A stretch of DNA of 64,000 nucleotides from GCA-002050365 sp964237235 (GCA_964237235.1 CAXSGY010000007.1:62001-126000), one strand, 5' to 3'. Positions 51,441-63,224 are shown, counted from the first letter of the stretch. Notes: a model not told the origin generated them from the letters alone. Numbers and translations are program-made.

Positions 51441-51462
51441 ACGGGTTAAAAATTAAACGGTA

Positions 51463-51558
51463 AAATTAACAGGGATTAAGAGGATAAACAGGATATTTTG
51501 GAGTCGTCTCTAAGGACTTCCTGAAAATCCCATTCATCCTCTTAATCCCTGTTAATTT
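51463..51558. repeat. 23-bp inverted repeat
   Basis: Arms 51463-51485 and 51536-51558 are perfect inverses made of AACAGGGATTAAGAGGAT words; the loop has further imperfect pairing. Downstream of mreB. Confidence 0.8.
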
Positions 51559-51657
51559 CTTCCATATTTCTTGAGTTTGCACATCTGTCGCCGGTTTCGG
51601 GCGACATTTCTTTTGCGCGAAATTCGGGTTTGATTTATCTTATGATTTAATCAAGCG

Positions 51658-52749
51658 ATGCAGATTTTTCAATTTCTCAAACGTCAAATTCTAATCGCGC
51701 ACGTCTCCGGCATTCCCGTGCGCGTTGATTACCGGTGGTTTTTCGTGCTGGCAATAATGACCTGGATTACGGCAAACGGTGTGCAGTCTTTGACCGAAAG
51801 CATCTTGGCGAGTTTGCTTTTAGGTTTCATCACGACGCTCGTTTTTTTCGCTTCGATTTTTCTGCACGAACTCGCGCACGCCATCATCGCTCGATTTGAG
51901 AACGTGCAGATCGTCGAAATCGTTTTACATCCGTTTGGCGGTTTAGCCAGATTTCGCCACGCGCCCGAAACGCCGCAAGCTGAATTTCGCATCGCCATCG
52001 CCGGTCCGGTCGCCAGCTTTCTGCTCGCGCTTTTATTTTTGGGTTTGATGGCGATTTTTAACCGCCTCGATTCAAAAGTTTTCGCTCCGCTTTTCTTTAC
52101 GCTCGCGCTCTGGAATTTTCTGCTCGCCGTTTTTAATTTGTTTCCCGGTTATCCGCTCGACGGCGGCAGAGTTTTGCGGGCATACCTTTGGCGGCGCGGC
52201 ACGGATTTGAACGAAGCGACCGTTTTGACGGGACGCTGCGGGCAAATTATCGCGGGCGTTTTAATGCTGTTCGGCATTTTCATCGCGCTCGCGCAGGGCG
52301 ATTTTTACACGGGTTTATGGACGGTTGTCGTTGGGCTTTTTCTGTTCGATGCGGCGCGTTCGATCATCGCGCAGACGCGCAAATCCGAACGTGTGCCGGT
52401 TGAAGAAGTAATGAAAGTGCCGGTCTCAATCGCGCCGGAAATGCCGGTGATGCAGTTTGTTGACCGCGTTCTCGCGCTGCACCGGCAGACGATTTTTCCG
52501 GTCGCCAAAAATCGTCAGCTTTATGGAATGCTGCTGTTGGAAGATTTAAAATCCGTGCCGCGCGAAAAATGGAACGACACGCAAATTCAGGAAGTAATGC
52601 GCCCGATTACGCCGGAACACTTTGTCGAAACCGACACGGCTCTGCCCGAAGCGAGAAAATTGATGCGCGAAAACGGCATCGGCGCGCTCGGCGTGATTGA
52701 CGCGCAGGGCAATCTGGTCGGTTTTCTGCAAAGCAAAAAATCGAAATGA
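51658..52749 (+). CDS. Site-2 protease (M50) with CBS domains
   Basis: 363 aa. Zinc motif HELAH in FASIFLHELAHAIIARFE, third ligand region NLFPGYPLDGGRVLRAYLW. Six TM-like segments between 15 and 240. C-terminal CBS pair (EEVMKVPVSIAPEMPVM; IQEVMRPITPEHFVETDTAL; ENGIGALGVIDAQG). CBS-bearing S2P proteins cut membrane proteins under nucleotide control. Upstream of the c-di-AMP genes. Confidence 0.85.
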   Translation: MQIFQFLKRQILIAHVSGIPVRVDYRWFFVLAIMTWITANGVQSLTESILASLLLGFITTLVFFASIFLHELAHAIIARFENVQIVEIVLHPFGGLARFRHAPETPQAEFRIAIAGPVASFLLALLFLGLMAIFNRLDSKVFAPLFFTLALWNFLLAVFNLFPGYPLDGGRVLRAYLWRRGTDLNEATVLTGRCGQIIAGVLMLFGIFIALAQGDFYTGLWTVVVGLFLFDAARSIIAQTRKSERVPVEEVMKVPVSIAPEMPVMQFVDRVLALHRQTIFPVAKNRQLYGMLLLEDLKSVPREKWNDTQIQEVMRPITPEHFVETDTALPEARKLMRENGIGALGVIDAQGNLVGFLQSKKSK

Positions 52750-53188
52750 CAAAATATCTGCATTAACAGCAAACTTACTCAAAAATACTGGTCTCTCTTA
52801 AATTCTACATTCTACGTTTGGTATTTTTACCGGATAAAAATTTAGAATGAAGAATGCCAAATGTAGAATTCACGATTGTTGAGCGAGCTTAAAAAAAAAT
52901 TGGCGGCGCGAGGTCGGAATTGCCGGCGTGAGCGGGCGTTTGAACTTTAATTTCGGAAACTTTGAATGAAACTTCCGAGCTGGCAGAAAGTTGATTTTTA
53001 TTAACGGTTGCGCCGCCCACTGACGCAGGCGGTTCTGACCGGTTGCGGAATTTTTATGATATTCTTGGAAACGGCGCGGCGCGGAAAAACATCTCTCCCA
53101 AAGCGATTTCGCGCGCCGGGCGAGCGAAGTCGTAAAAGACAGCGTCGAAATTTGACGGCGGGAAAGGATTTTCGCCGCTTTCCGAAAA
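52750..53188. other. Gene-free stretch with palindrome
   Basis: AATTCTACATT (52801-52811) and its inverse (52860-52870) with an imperfect inner pairing. The rest is GC-rich without a convincing gene; a promoter for cdaA is expected but not chosen. Confidence 0.4.
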
Positions 53189-54025
53189 ATGCAGTTGAGC
53201 GAATATATTCCGACATTTACGCTGCGGTCTCTAGCCGATATAGTGATTGTTTTTATCATCGTCTATGTCGTGTTAAAGCTGCTGCGCGGCACGCGCGCCG
53301 TGCCGACGGTCGTCGGAATGGTCATTCTCGCGCTGCTTTACTGGCTGGCGGTCGCACAGGATTTGGCGACGCTCGAATTCGTTCTGCGTTCCGCCGTGCT
53401 TTATATTGGCGTGGCGATTATCGTTCTTTTTCAATCGGAAATCCGGCAGGCGTTGATTTATTTCGGCAATCAACTGCGTTTTCCTTTAATAAGAAGACAG
53501 CGCGGACAGCTCGGCGAAACGATTTACGACGAAATCGTTTTGGCGGCGACGACGCTTTCGTCGGAAAAAATCGGCGCGTTGATCGTCATCGAGCGCAACG
53601 TCGGGTTGCGAAATTTAATTGATGCCGGGGTCGCGCTCGACGCGCGGGTCAGCTACGATTTGCTGGTTACGATTTTCAATCCGGCAACGCCCCTGCACGA
53701 CGGCGCGGTAATAATTCAGAACGAGCGCATCGCGTCGGCTTCGAGCTTTTTGCCTTTGACAAAAAATCCGGGCATCTCGCGCGAACTCGGCACGCGCCAC
53801 CGCGCCGCCATCGGTGTCACCGAAGGCTCGGACGCGATTTCGGTCGTCGTTTCCGAAGAAACCGGCTTGATAAGTTTTATCGAAGGCGGACAATTTAAAC
53901 GCAATCTCGACGCGAATGCGCTGCGCGCTCTGCTCTTAAACGCGATGGAAATTCCGGTGGTCGAGAAAAAACGCGAGACAACGAAGACGATGAAGGAAGC
54001 CGAAACGGAAATCACGCTCGGCTGA
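53189..54025 (+). CDS. cdaA: Diadenylate cyclase CdaA
   Basis: 278 aa. Three N-terminal TM helices (LADIVIVFIIVYVVLKLLRG; VGMVILALLYWLAVAQ; FVLRSAVLYIGVAIIVLF). DAC domain: DGA motif in NPATPLHDGAVIIQ, RHR in LGTRHRAAIGVTEGSDA, SVVVSEETGLIS. Makes c-di-AMP from two ATP. CdaR-like YbbR gene follows by 56 nt, the standard pair. Confidence 0.93.
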   Translation: MQLSEYIPTFTLRSLADIVIVFIIVYVVLKLLRGTRAVPTVVGMVILALLYWLAVAQDLATLEFVLRSAVLYIGVAIIVLFQSEIRQALIYFGNQLRFPLIRRQRGQLGETIYDEIVLAATTLSSEKIGALIVIERNVGLRNLIDAGVALDARVSYDLLVTIFNPATPLHDGAVIIQNERIASASSFLPLTKNPGISRELGTRHRAAIGVTEGSDAISVVVSEETGLISFIEGGQFKRNLDANALRALLLNAMEIPVVEKKRETTKTMKEAETEITLG

Positions 54026-54081
54026 TTTTCAATTTTTTTGTTGAAGCGATTTTCCCGAGTTAAATTACCAAAAAAGCGAAG

Positions 54082-55014
54082 ATGTATTCTCCAATCGAAA
54101 AACTTTTGCAGAGTGAAGAACGCGGCGTATTTTTGCGGCGTTTGGTGCGCCGCGTGTTTTTGGAAGATTGGCTGATTAAAATCGTCGCGCTTTTTATAAC
54201 CGTCGCGCTGTGGCTCGGCGTAACCGGACTGCGCGCCCCGACGACGGCGCGGCTCAGAAGCATTCCGCTCAATATTCGCGTGTCGAACGACGCGGAAGTG
54301 ACCAATTCGCCCGTGCAGGAAGTTGATCTGGTGATCACCGGCGACAAACGCAAAATCGAACAGCTCAATCCGCGCGATATGGTCGTCGCGCTCGATTTGA
54401 CAGACGTTCCGGCGGGCGACCGAACCGTGCAGATTACGCCGCAGAACGTCAACGTCGAACTGCCGACCGGCGTAAAGCTCGAAGAAGTTCAGCCGAATAA
54501 AATCGCCGTCAAGCTCGAAAAGGTCGAAGAGCGCGAAATCGCCGTCAAAGCCGAAACCGAAAACAGTCCGGCGGAAAACTTTGAAGTTTACGGCGCGGCG
54601 GTCGCCCCGACGAAAGTGCGCGTGCGCGGACCGATCAGCTTTGTAAATTCGCTCGATTCGATTTCGACCGAAAAAATTAATCTCGAAAACCGGCAGACGG
54701 ATTTCACTGAACGGCAAGTCGCCTTAAACGTTGTCAATCCGAAAATTACTTTGCTCGATACGGTCGTTGACGTTAATTTTCGCATCGGCGAAAAGCGCGT
54801 CGAGCGAATGTTTACCGTGCGCGCGAACGGCGAAACCGAAAAGAAAACCGCGACGGTTATTTTATACGGCGGGCGAACGCTTATCGAATCGTTGAAGGCG
54901 GAAAATCTGCGCGTCGAAACGGTCAAAAACGAGGCGAACGAAAATTCTCCGATTTTAATCCTGCCGCCGGAATTACAGGGAACGATTGAGGTTAAAAAAC
55001 TGAAGCTAAATTAA
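54082..55014 (+). CDS. cdaR: YbbR-domain protein CdaR
   Basis: 310 aa. One N-terminal TM helix (LIKIVALFITVALWLGVTGL), then three or four YbbR-like beta domains (SNDAEVTNSPVQEVDLVI; VTGVKLEEVQPNKIAVKLEK; FEVYGAAVAPTKVRVRGP; FTVRANGETEKK). Extracytoplasmic regulator of CdaA. The usual glmM is not present next door. Confidence 0.85.
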   Translation: MYSPIEKLLQSEERGVFLRRLVRRVFLEDWLIKIVALFITVALWLGVTGLRAPTTARLRSIPLNIRVSNDAEVTNSPVQEVDLVITGDKRKIEQLNPRDMVVALDLTDVPAGDRTVQITPQNVNVELPTGVKLEEVQPNKIAVKLEKVEEREIAVKAETENSPAENFEVYGAAVAPTKVRVRGPISFVNSLDSISTEKINLENRQTDFTERQVALNVVNPKITLLDTVVDVNFRIGEKRVERMFTVRANGETEKKTATVILYGGRTLIESLKAENLRVETVKNEANENSPILILPPELQGTIEVKKLKLN

Positions 55015-55110
55015 AATGCCAATTAATTTGAAAAACGCGGCAATAAATTCGCATTCAAATTAATCTTTCAAACAAATTTAGAGCAAAGAATGTAAATTTG
55101 AAATCAGACG

Positions 55111-55150
55111 AAAAAAGGCGTGTGCAAATTAATTTGCACACGCCTTTTTT
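55111..55150. terminator. 40-bp perfect palindrome, bidirectional terminator
   Basis: AAAAAAGGCGTGTGCAAATT (55111-55130) is followed directly by its exact inverse (55131-55150). Separates cdaR and the convergent Clp ATPase gene. Confidence 0.85.
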
Positions 55151-55170
55151 TCGCCGATTAAATTTTCAAT

Positions 55171-56379
55171 TTAAGTTTCCTGATTGTCGCTCGTTGATTT
55201 GCTTCTGCCCGAAAAAGCCTGCGCTTGCGGCAGCGGCATTCCGACGGCATCGGACTTTATTTCCGGTTCGTTGTCGGGCAAATCTTCTTCAAAATCATTG
55301 ACGATCATCTTGCCGGATTGTTTTTTAAAGACGAGCTTATTTTGCTTGTCGTCGAAATCAATTGTTACAAGGTCGCCGGTTTCGACCTGTTCGGTCGCTA
55401 CGAGATTCGACAACGGATAAACGAGAAACCGCTCAATCGCGCGTTTCAGATGACGCGCGCCGTATTTCAAATCGATGCCTTCGCCCAAAAGAAATTCCTT
55501 CGCCGGGTCGGTGCATTCAAAGATAAATTTCGTGCCGGCGGAATCGGTGATTCTTTCCTGCACGCCGCGCAATTCGATGTCGAGAATCCGGCGCAGATGA
55601 TGTTCCTTCAGGCTTCGGAAAACGACGACCTTATCAATGCGGTTCATAAATTCCGGCGAGAATTTACGCTTCGCCGCTTCGAGCGCGGTGCGGTAAATTT
55701 TCGTGTCGATTTCGTTGTCGTCCGCCGTTTTATTGGCTTTGGTCGGCGCGAAACCGATGCCGCCGGAAATCATATCCGACATTTCCCGCGCGCCCAGATT
55801 GGAAGTCATAATGACGACCGTTTTCGAGAAATCAACGCGCCGGTTGTCGCCCAAAGTCAAAGTCGCTTTGTCTAAAATCCCCAAAAGCAGTTGCCACAAA
55901 GCGTCCGAGGCTTTTTCAATTTCGTCGAATAAAACAAACGTCAATTTATTTTCGTCGGTGTGCGCTTTATCGAGGTTTTCCTGCGTCAGCATCGGCGAAG
56001 TTTCGCGGTGTCCCAAATACCCCGGAGGCGAGCCGATGAGTTTGGCGATTTCGTGCGAATGCTGAAATTCGGCGCAGTCGATTTTCACGACCGCGTGCGG
56101 TTCGCCGAACAAAACCTGCGCCGCCGCTTCGACGACGCGCGTTTTTCCCGAACCGGTCGGACCTAAGAAAAGCATCGTGCCGATGGGACGCGCCGGGTTG
56201 TTCATTCCCGCTAAATAAATTTGAAAAAGTCCGCTCATCCGCCGGACGGCGCGTTCCTGACCGACGATGAACGAGGACAGTGTATCTTCAAAATCTCTGG
56301 CGCGCGGACTTTTCAAATCCGGGTCGAGAACGATTAATTTTTCCGCTGATTCCTTCTTTTTAGCCGTTTCGTTTTTCAT
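55171..56379 (-). CDS. Single-domain Clp-type AAA+ ATPase
   Basis: 402 aa. Walker A MLFLGPTGSGKTRVVE, Walker B TFVLFDEIEKASDALWQL, sensor 1 TVVIMTSNLGAREMSDM, arginine finger in RKFSPEFMNRIDKVVVF, and sensor 2 GIDLKYGARHLKRAIERF. Corresponds to the ClpB/ClpA D2 module with the small C-terminal subdomain, without ClpB N domain or middle coil, and without a ClpX zinc finger. Probably an unfoldase; partner unknown. Disordered acidic tail. Confidence 0.8.
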   Translation of the reverse strand: MKNETAKKKESAEKLIVLDPDLKSPRARDFEDTLSSFIVGQERAVRRMSGLFQIYLAGMNNPARPIGTMLFLGPTGSGKTRVVEAAAQVLFGEPHAVVKIDCAEFQHSHEIAKLIGSPPGYLGHRETSPMLTQENLDKAHTDENKLTFVLFDEIEKASDALWQLLLGILDKATLTLGDNRRVDFSKTVVIMTSNLGAREMSDMISGGIGFAPTKANKTADDNEIDTKIYRTALEAAKRKFSPEFMNRIDKVVVFRSLKEHHLRRILDIELRGVQERITDSAGTKFIFECTDPAKEFLLGEGIDLKYGARHLKRAIERFLVYPLSNLVATEQVETGDLVTIDFDDKQNKLVFKKQSGKMIVNDFEEDLPDNEPEIKSDAVGMPLPQAQAFSGRSKSTSDNQET

Positions 56380-56898
56380 TTCTAGTTTTTTCTCCTCGTC
56401 AATTTCAACAACGCTTTTTTCAGCAGAGCGTCCGCGTCAAATATGGACAAATCCTAAAAGCTAATTTTGCCGAAATTTATCGGGAAAATTACTTTTTAAA
56501 AGATGATTTCAAAATATGTTTCGTTGGCTTTATCTTTGGATTAGAAAGGGCTTCGTCCAATTGGAATGCGAATCGAATCGTCTAATTCGATTCTGTTTAT
56601 GGTTTAACATAAAAAGGTCGGGTTATGCAAGAGAAAACTACGGTTAGCGTTCCGCCTGACCGAAATTTATCATTTGAATAAACGCAGTATTGGCGCGCCG
56701 CGCTCAAAATTTACTTTTACACGAACTCTCTTTATACTTTCAACTGGTATTGAGCGTCAATTTTTTAAATTTAACGGCGCGTCGCTCATCAGATAAAAGC
56801 GTAATTTACAAAATTTGGAATTTTAGAGCTAAGTTCGCATCGAGCGAAAAATTTTAAGTCGAATTATCAAGTAATAAAAATCGGAGCTTAGGGAAGTA
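56380..56898. other. Gene-free divergent region
   Basis: 519 bp between divergent genes, AT-rich. No gene, RNA or repeat recognised; promoters for both sides are expected. AGGGAAG precedes the next start. Confidence 0.35.
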
Positions 56899-57558
56899 AT
56901 GAAATACAGAAACAAAATTATCAGCGTCTTTTTATTATTAACTTTCACGTTAATAAGTTTATCGTGTGCCAAACAGGGCGCGCAATCGGTCAACACCAAC
57001 GCCAACATCGACAACAGCGGCAGCGTAGCGGTTGTCAGCAGCGGCGAGAAAGCGAAGTCGCCGACCGAAGCCTACAAAATGCTTTTCGCGGCGTGCAAAG
57101 CCAAAGATTCGGAACGCATCAAGCAATTGATGAGCAAAAGCTCGCTCGGGCTGGCGCAATTTAACGCCGGCAATCAAAAAATAACTCTGGAAAAGTCGTT
57201 GGAAAACGGTCTGGTCGAACCGACGATGGCTCCGGCTTTGACGCAAATCCGCGACGAGCGCATCAAAGGCAACTACGGCGCGATAGAAGTTTACAGCGAC
57301 ACGAGTAAGGCTTTTCAGGATTTACCGTTCGTTCTCGAAGACGGCGGCTGGAAGCTCGCGGTCGGCGATATTTTTCAGGGAACTTATCAATCGCCGGGCA
57401 AAGGACAAGCGGCGATAGAAAACGAATCGTCGAACAAATCTATGTCAATGCCTCTGAAAACAATCGGCGATATGCCTTCCAATTCCAACGATAAAAAGCC
57501 CGCGTCGAACGAAAGCAAATCAATCGAAGTGCCGAAGGAAACCAAGCCGAAACAATGA
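56899..57558 (+). CDS. Lipoprotein with DUF4878/NTF2-like domain
   Basis: 219 aa. Signal KIISVFLLLTFTLISLSCAK with lipobox LSC. Domain of about 110 residues: PTEAYKMLFAACKAKDSERI, KQLMSKSSLGLAQFN, GAIEVYSDTSKAFQDLPFVL, EDGGWKLAVGDIF, an NTF2-like layout seen in lipoproteins. Disordered Ser/Lys tail. Overlaps the next start by 4 nt. Confidence 0.7.
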   Translation: MKYRNKIISVFLLLTFTLISLSCAKQGAQSVNTNANIDNSGSVAVVSSGEKAKSPTEAYKMLFAACKAKDSERIKQLMSKSSLGLAQFNAGNQKITLEKSLENGLVEPTMAPALTQIRDERIKGNYGAIEVYSDTSKAFQDLPFVLEDGGWKLAVGDIFQGTYQSPGKGQAAIENESSNKSMSMPLKTIGDMPSNSNDKKPASNESKSIEVPKETKPKQ

Positions 57559-57908
57559 TCGGCGAGCGGGAAACAAAAGAAATTTTAACGCAATACGCGA
57601 AACACGGCTGGAATTTACGCCGTGTTTTACTTTCTGCAGAAATGTTTGAAAAATTGCCGGCCGCTATGTTCGGAACGGCAGAAATCGTTGCCGCCGAAAT
57701 AAACGCGCTCTGGTTTTCACGCGCTTCGGGCAGCGAAAACGAAGCGTGGGAGTTGAGGTTGCTTTCAAACTCGCCGTTCGCTTTAATCGAAGTTTTCGAG
57801 GCGGACGACGAAGAAGCGGTGCGCGAAGAAATTCGGAGCGAAATGGAAACGATTTTGCGGGAAAAAGCATCAAACGTCGGCAATCAAAAAGCGATTCGCG
57901 GAAATTGA
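57555..57908 (+). CDS. Conserved-looking hypothetical protein
   Basis: 117 aa (GERETKEILTQYAKHGWNLR, then RVLLSAEMFEKLPAAMFG). Alpha/beta with EAWELRLLSNSPFALIEVFE. No family recognised. Starts in an ATGA overlap with the lipoprotein gene. Confidence 0.6.
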   Translation: MIGERETKEILTQYAKHGWNLRRVLLSAEMFEKLPAAMFGTAEIVAAEINALWFSRASGSENEAWELRLLSNSPFALIEVFEADDEEAVREEIRSEMETILREKASNVGNQKAIRGN

Positions 57909-57955
57909 TTTCGATTTACAATCACGCTCTTTTATTGCAAACTTATAAGATTGAA

Positions 57956-58567
57956 ATGATGATTAAAAATTTCGGCGCGCGCGTCATCAGTGTTTGGGAA
58001 GGCTTGCGTCCGATGACAAAAAAAATGCTGGTCGGCGCGCTGCAGCCAAACACCTTGAACTCCGGCGGCGCGCCCGCCCAAAAATTCTCTTACGATATTC
58101 ACGCCGAATGGGAATTAAGCCGTCTGCTTTCGGCTCTCGACGAGCAGGCGAAGGATGCCGAAGTTCGCCGGGACGCGGAAAAGCTGAAGGAAATAAGACA
58201 ACTTGCCGAAGCCTGCGCCCGCGTTTTGCAAACGCAAACCGCGTCCGCCGAAGTCTTTATCCAGCTGGCGACGCGCGTCGTTCAGCGCAACGATTTTAAC
58301 GGACTCGAAAAGTTAGCCGATATGCTCGCCGCCCGCTTTTCGGCGGGCGAAGTCGCCGAAGTCATCAGGCAAACCGAGCTGGCGCAGATTCGCGCCATCG
58401 CTTACGAAACTCTGGCTCTGATGCCGCTCGGCGCGATTTTGCCGCTGCTCGACGATTCGCTGTATTTCGACATTGCCCGCGGCGCGATTGAGCAGCAGGC
58501 GTTTGAATTCGACAACGAGGAAGCGCAGCAAATTTTAGAACAAATCGAAGCCGACGACGAACCGTAA
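57956..58567 (+). CDS. Helical hypothetical protein
   Basis: 203 aa from ATG at 57956 (MMIKNFGARVISVWEGLRP). Mostly helical, acidic (WELSRLLSALDEQAKDAEVR, RRDAEKLKEIRQLAEACARV, VAEVIRQTELAQIRAIAYET). No motif. 6 nt before the RNase H gene. Confidence 0.6.
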   Translation: MMIKNFGARVISVWEGLRPMTKKMLVGALQPNTLNSGGAPAQKFSYDIHAEWELSRLLSALDEQAKDAEVRRDAEKLKEIRQLAEACARVLQTQTASAEVFIQLATRVVQRNDFNGLEKLADMLAARFSAGEVAEVIRQTELAQIRAIAYETLALMPLGAILPLLDDSLYFDIARGAIEQQAFEFDNEEAQQILEQIEADDEP

Positions 58568-58573
58568 AGAAAA

Positions 58574-59032
58574 ATGAAGGAAGTGACCATCGTTTGCGAC
58601 GGTTCGAGTCTCGGCAACGGCAAGGGAAAGCCGCGCGCCGCGGCGGTCGCCGTTCTCGGCTATCGCGGTTTCTGGCGCGCGTTCGGCGAATTTCTGGGCG
58701 AAGCGACCAATCAACAGGCGGAAATCGCGGCGGCGTGGATCGGTCTGAAAACTCTGCGCGAGCCTTGCAAGGTGAGAGTCTTAACCGATTCGCGTTATGT
58801 CGTCGAAACGATGACCGGCAATTTTCGCAAAAAAACCAATCTTGAATGGTGGGCGAAGCTCGACCGCGAAGCGAAAAAACATCAAATAAAATGGGAATGG
58901 ACCAAAGGACACGCCGGACACGAAGTTCAGGAAGTCGCCGATAAAATGGCGCGCACCGCCGCCGAACTCGGCAGAATTGACGAACGAATCTTAGACGAAG
59001 CCGCCGCCTCAATCGGCGTGAAAGAGATATAA
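58574..59032 (+). CDS. Ribonuclease H
   Basis: 152 aa. RNase H fold with the acidic residues: Asp in VTIVCDGSSLGNGKG, Glu in TNQQAEIAAAWIGLK, Asp in VRVLTDSRYVVETM, Asp in VQEVADKMARTA, His in WTKGHAGHE. Degrades RNA in RNA-DNA hybrids. Full-length RnhA-type. Confidence 0.88.
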   Translation: MKEVTIVCDGSSLGNGKGKPRAAAVAVLGYRGFWRAFGEFLGEATNQQAEIAAAWIGLKTLREPCKVRVLTDSRYVVETMTGNFRKKTNLEWWAKLDREAKKHQIKWEWTKGHAGHEVQEVADKMARTAAELGRIDERILDEAAASIGVKEI

Positions 59033-59037
59033 ATTAG

Positions 59038-61083
<2,046 letters not shown>

Positions 61084-61121
61084 ATTTTTGCAGTTCTAAA
61101 AAATTTGTCAGCTATCAACCG

Positions 61122-61273
61122 GAGCAGATTCAAGACAGATGTCTGGAAAGAGATTTTTCTCTATGTCTCTATGTTTCTATGTGTTTCAAGATTTTTCTTA
61201 AACACATAGAAACATAGAGACATAGTTTTTCAGATTCTTTAGTTTCTGCCGGACAGTTAATCAAAATCTGCTC
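61122..61273. repeat. Nested-hairpin interspersed repeat, copy B
   Basis: Outer stem GAGCAGATT (61122-61130) / AATCTGCTC (61265-61273), middle TGTCTGG/CCGGACA (one wobble), and a perfect 26-bp inner palindrome (61161-61186 / 61200-61225). Flanks match copy A at 43563, while the palindrome differs by substitutions and length. Confidence 0.8.
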
Positions 61274-61294
61274 TAAATATAACGATTTTTGAAT

Positions 61295-62191
61295 TTATCG
61301 CTGACTCATTTCGACCAGAACCGAAATCCACAAACCGCGCGTTTCGATTTTTGGATTTTCGATTTGGAGTTTTTTTAATTCTGCGATTATTATTTCTTCC
61401 TGTTCACTTAAAATTCCCGATAAAATCAGAAATCGGTTGGTTTTTTCAACCAGCAAAGACAGAATCGGCACAATTACATTGGCGGTTAAATTGGCACAGA
61501 CGAAATCGAACCGCGGCGTTTTTTCGGAAATCGGACCGTCGAAAAACTCGATGATGTCAACGCCGTTGAGTTTGGCGTTTTCCTTTGCGATTATAATCGA
61601 ATTCGTGTCCGTGTCGAATGCCCAGAATTTCTTGTCGGTTTGTCCCGCGCCTGTCTGAAGATCCATTTTCGCCGCGGCAATTGACAGAATTCCCGTTCCC
61701 GTGCCGACATCGAGAAACGTCATCGGCGATTGGTATTTTTCGCCGATTGCCCGCAAACAAAGCTGTGTCGTTTCGTGCGTTCCCGTGCCGAATGCCATAT
61801 TCGGCTCGATTTTGATGATGATTTTTTCGGTATTTTCAATTGTTTCCCAGGTCGGCGCGACGATGAATTTTTCAAGCTCGGTCGGCTTCCAATGCTTTTT
61901 CCATTCCGCCAGCCAATCGAGATTTTCAACTTCGCGCCGCTTGATTTCAGAAATCGCGTCGGGCGAAAATCCATAAATTCGCAGGGCTTCGTTCAGTTGT
62001 TCACCGAGCTTTTCGTCAATCGGAATTTCGTTGAAATAGCCGACGACGACGAGCGTCGCGGGCGTTTCACGACCGAGATTATTGATTTCCGTTCCCGCCG
62101 CGTCGAGTTCGTTCAGACCGAATTCGACGGCTTCGGCGGCTTCGGAATTAACGGTTACTTCCACTGCGAACCAAATTTGTTTGTCGCTCAT
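61295..62191 (-). CDS. prmA: Ribosomal protein L11 methyltransferase PrmA
   Basis: 298 aa. N-terminal L11-binding domain, then SAM domain: MAFGTGTHETTQLCLRAI, TFLDVGTGTGILSIAAAKMD, WAFDTDTNSIIIAKENAK, FDFVCANLTANVIVPILSLL. Methylates L11. 26 nt after era on the same strand. Confidence 0.88.
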   Translation of the reverse strand: MSDKQIWFAVEVTVNSEAAEAVEFGLNELDAAGTEINNLGRETPATLVVVGYFNEIPIDEKLGEQLNEALRIYGFSPDAISEIKRREVENLDWLAEWKKHWKPTELEKFIVAPTWETIENTEKIIIKIEPNMAFGTGTHETTQLCLRAIGEKYQSPMTFLDVGTGTGILSIAAAKMDLQTGAGQTDKKFWAFDTDTNSIIIAKENAKLNGVDIIEFFDGPISEKTPRFDFVCANLTANVIVPILSLLVEKTNRFLILSGILSEQEEIIIAELKKLQIENPKIETRGLWISVLVEMSQR

Positions 62192-62217
62192 TTTACGCTC
62201 TCGATGGCAATCAATTT

Positions 62218-63117
62218 TTATTCTAAAATTCCAATGTCGTCCAAGTCTCTGCCGCGGTTGCGCCAGTCTTCGACGACTTTGACGAAAAGCTGCAGAAAAA
62301 CTTTATTGCCCAAAAGTTTTTCAATATCAACGCGCGCTTCGGTGCCGATTTTTTTTAATTTAATGCCGCCTTTGCCGATGATGATTCCTTTTTGCGAGCT
62401 GCGTTCGACGTAAATCGCGCAGTGAATTCTCGTCGTCATCGCGTCGGAATCGTCGTATTTTTCGGTCACAACCGCCGTCACATACGGAATTTCTTCGCCG
62501 GTCGTTTGCAGAATTTTTTCGCGCACCATTTCGGCGACCAGCGCGCGCATCGGCTGATCGGTCATTTCGTCCGCGTCGAACAGCGGTTCGCCGACGGGCA
62601 AATGTTTAATGATTTGCGCGAGCAGATTGTCAACCGCTTCGCCTTTGAGCGCGGAGACCGGCACGATTTCGGCGAAATCAAATTCTTTTGAATAATATTC
62701 GATCAGCGGCAGAAGCGTTTTTTTGTCTTTGACTTTGTCAATTTTGTTGAGAACCAAGACAGCGGGCTTTTCCGAATCCCTGATTAAATCAAGCACGAAG
62801 CGGTCGCCGTTGCCGGTCGAAACCGAAGCGTCGCGCATCAGAACGACGACATCAACCGACAAAATCGCGTCGTGAACCGCCGCCATCATTCGGCGGTTTA
62901 AAAGATAGCCGGGTCTATGCACGCCTGGCGTGTCAACGAACACGATTTGCCCTTCGTCGCTGGTCACGATGCCTTTGATTTTATGCCGCGTGGTTTGCGG
63001 TTTGTTGGAAACGGCGGCGATTTTTTCGCCGACCAGATGATTTAAAAGCGTCGATTTTCCGGCGTTCGGGCGACCGATTAAGGCGACATAGCCGCTTCGG
63101 AAATTTTCAGGTGTCAT
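62218..63117 (-). CDS. era: GTPase Era
   Basis: 299 aa. G1 ALIGRPNAGKSTLLNHLV, G2 QTTRHKIKG, G3 VFVDTPGVHRPG, G4 LVLNKIDKVKDKK, G5 VSALKGEAV. KH domain IYVERSSQKGIIIGKGGIKL. Assembles the 30S subunit by binding 16S rRNA 3' end. Coupled to prmA downstream. Confidence 0.95.
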   Translation of the reverse strand: MTPENFRSGYVALIGRPNAGKSTLLNHLVGEKIAAVSNKPQTTRHKIKGIVTSDEGQIVFVDTPGVHRPGYLLNRRMMAAVHDAILSVDVVVLMRDASVSTGNGDRFVLDLIRDSEKPAVLVLNKIDKVKDKKTLLPLIEYYSKEFDFAEIVPVSALKGEAVDNLLAQIIKHLPVGEPLFDADEMTDQPMRALVAEMVREKILQTTGEEIPYVTAVVTEKYDDSDAMTTRIHCAIYVERSSQKGIIIGKGGIKLKKIGTEARVDIEKLLGNKVFLQLFVKVVEDWRNRGRDLDDIGILE

Positions 63118-63163
63118 TAAGTAAATCTACAATCAAATCAGGAAAAATAAAAAGATGAAATTG

Positions 63164-63198
63164 AAAAAGCCCCGACTGGCGCATCAATCGAGGCTTTT
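63164..63198 (-). terminator. Minus-strand intrinsic terminator
   Basis: On the minus strand AAAAGCCTCGA...TCGGGGCTTTTT, ending the TPR gene transcript before era. Confidence 0.65.
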
Positions 63199-63224
63199 GG
63201 ATTTTCCAAATCAGATCGCGCGGT

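Noticed and set aside
52870..53259. 129-aa minus-strand frame opposite cdaA leader
   Set aside because: Overlaps cdaA start on the other strand and has no ribosome site or family likeness.
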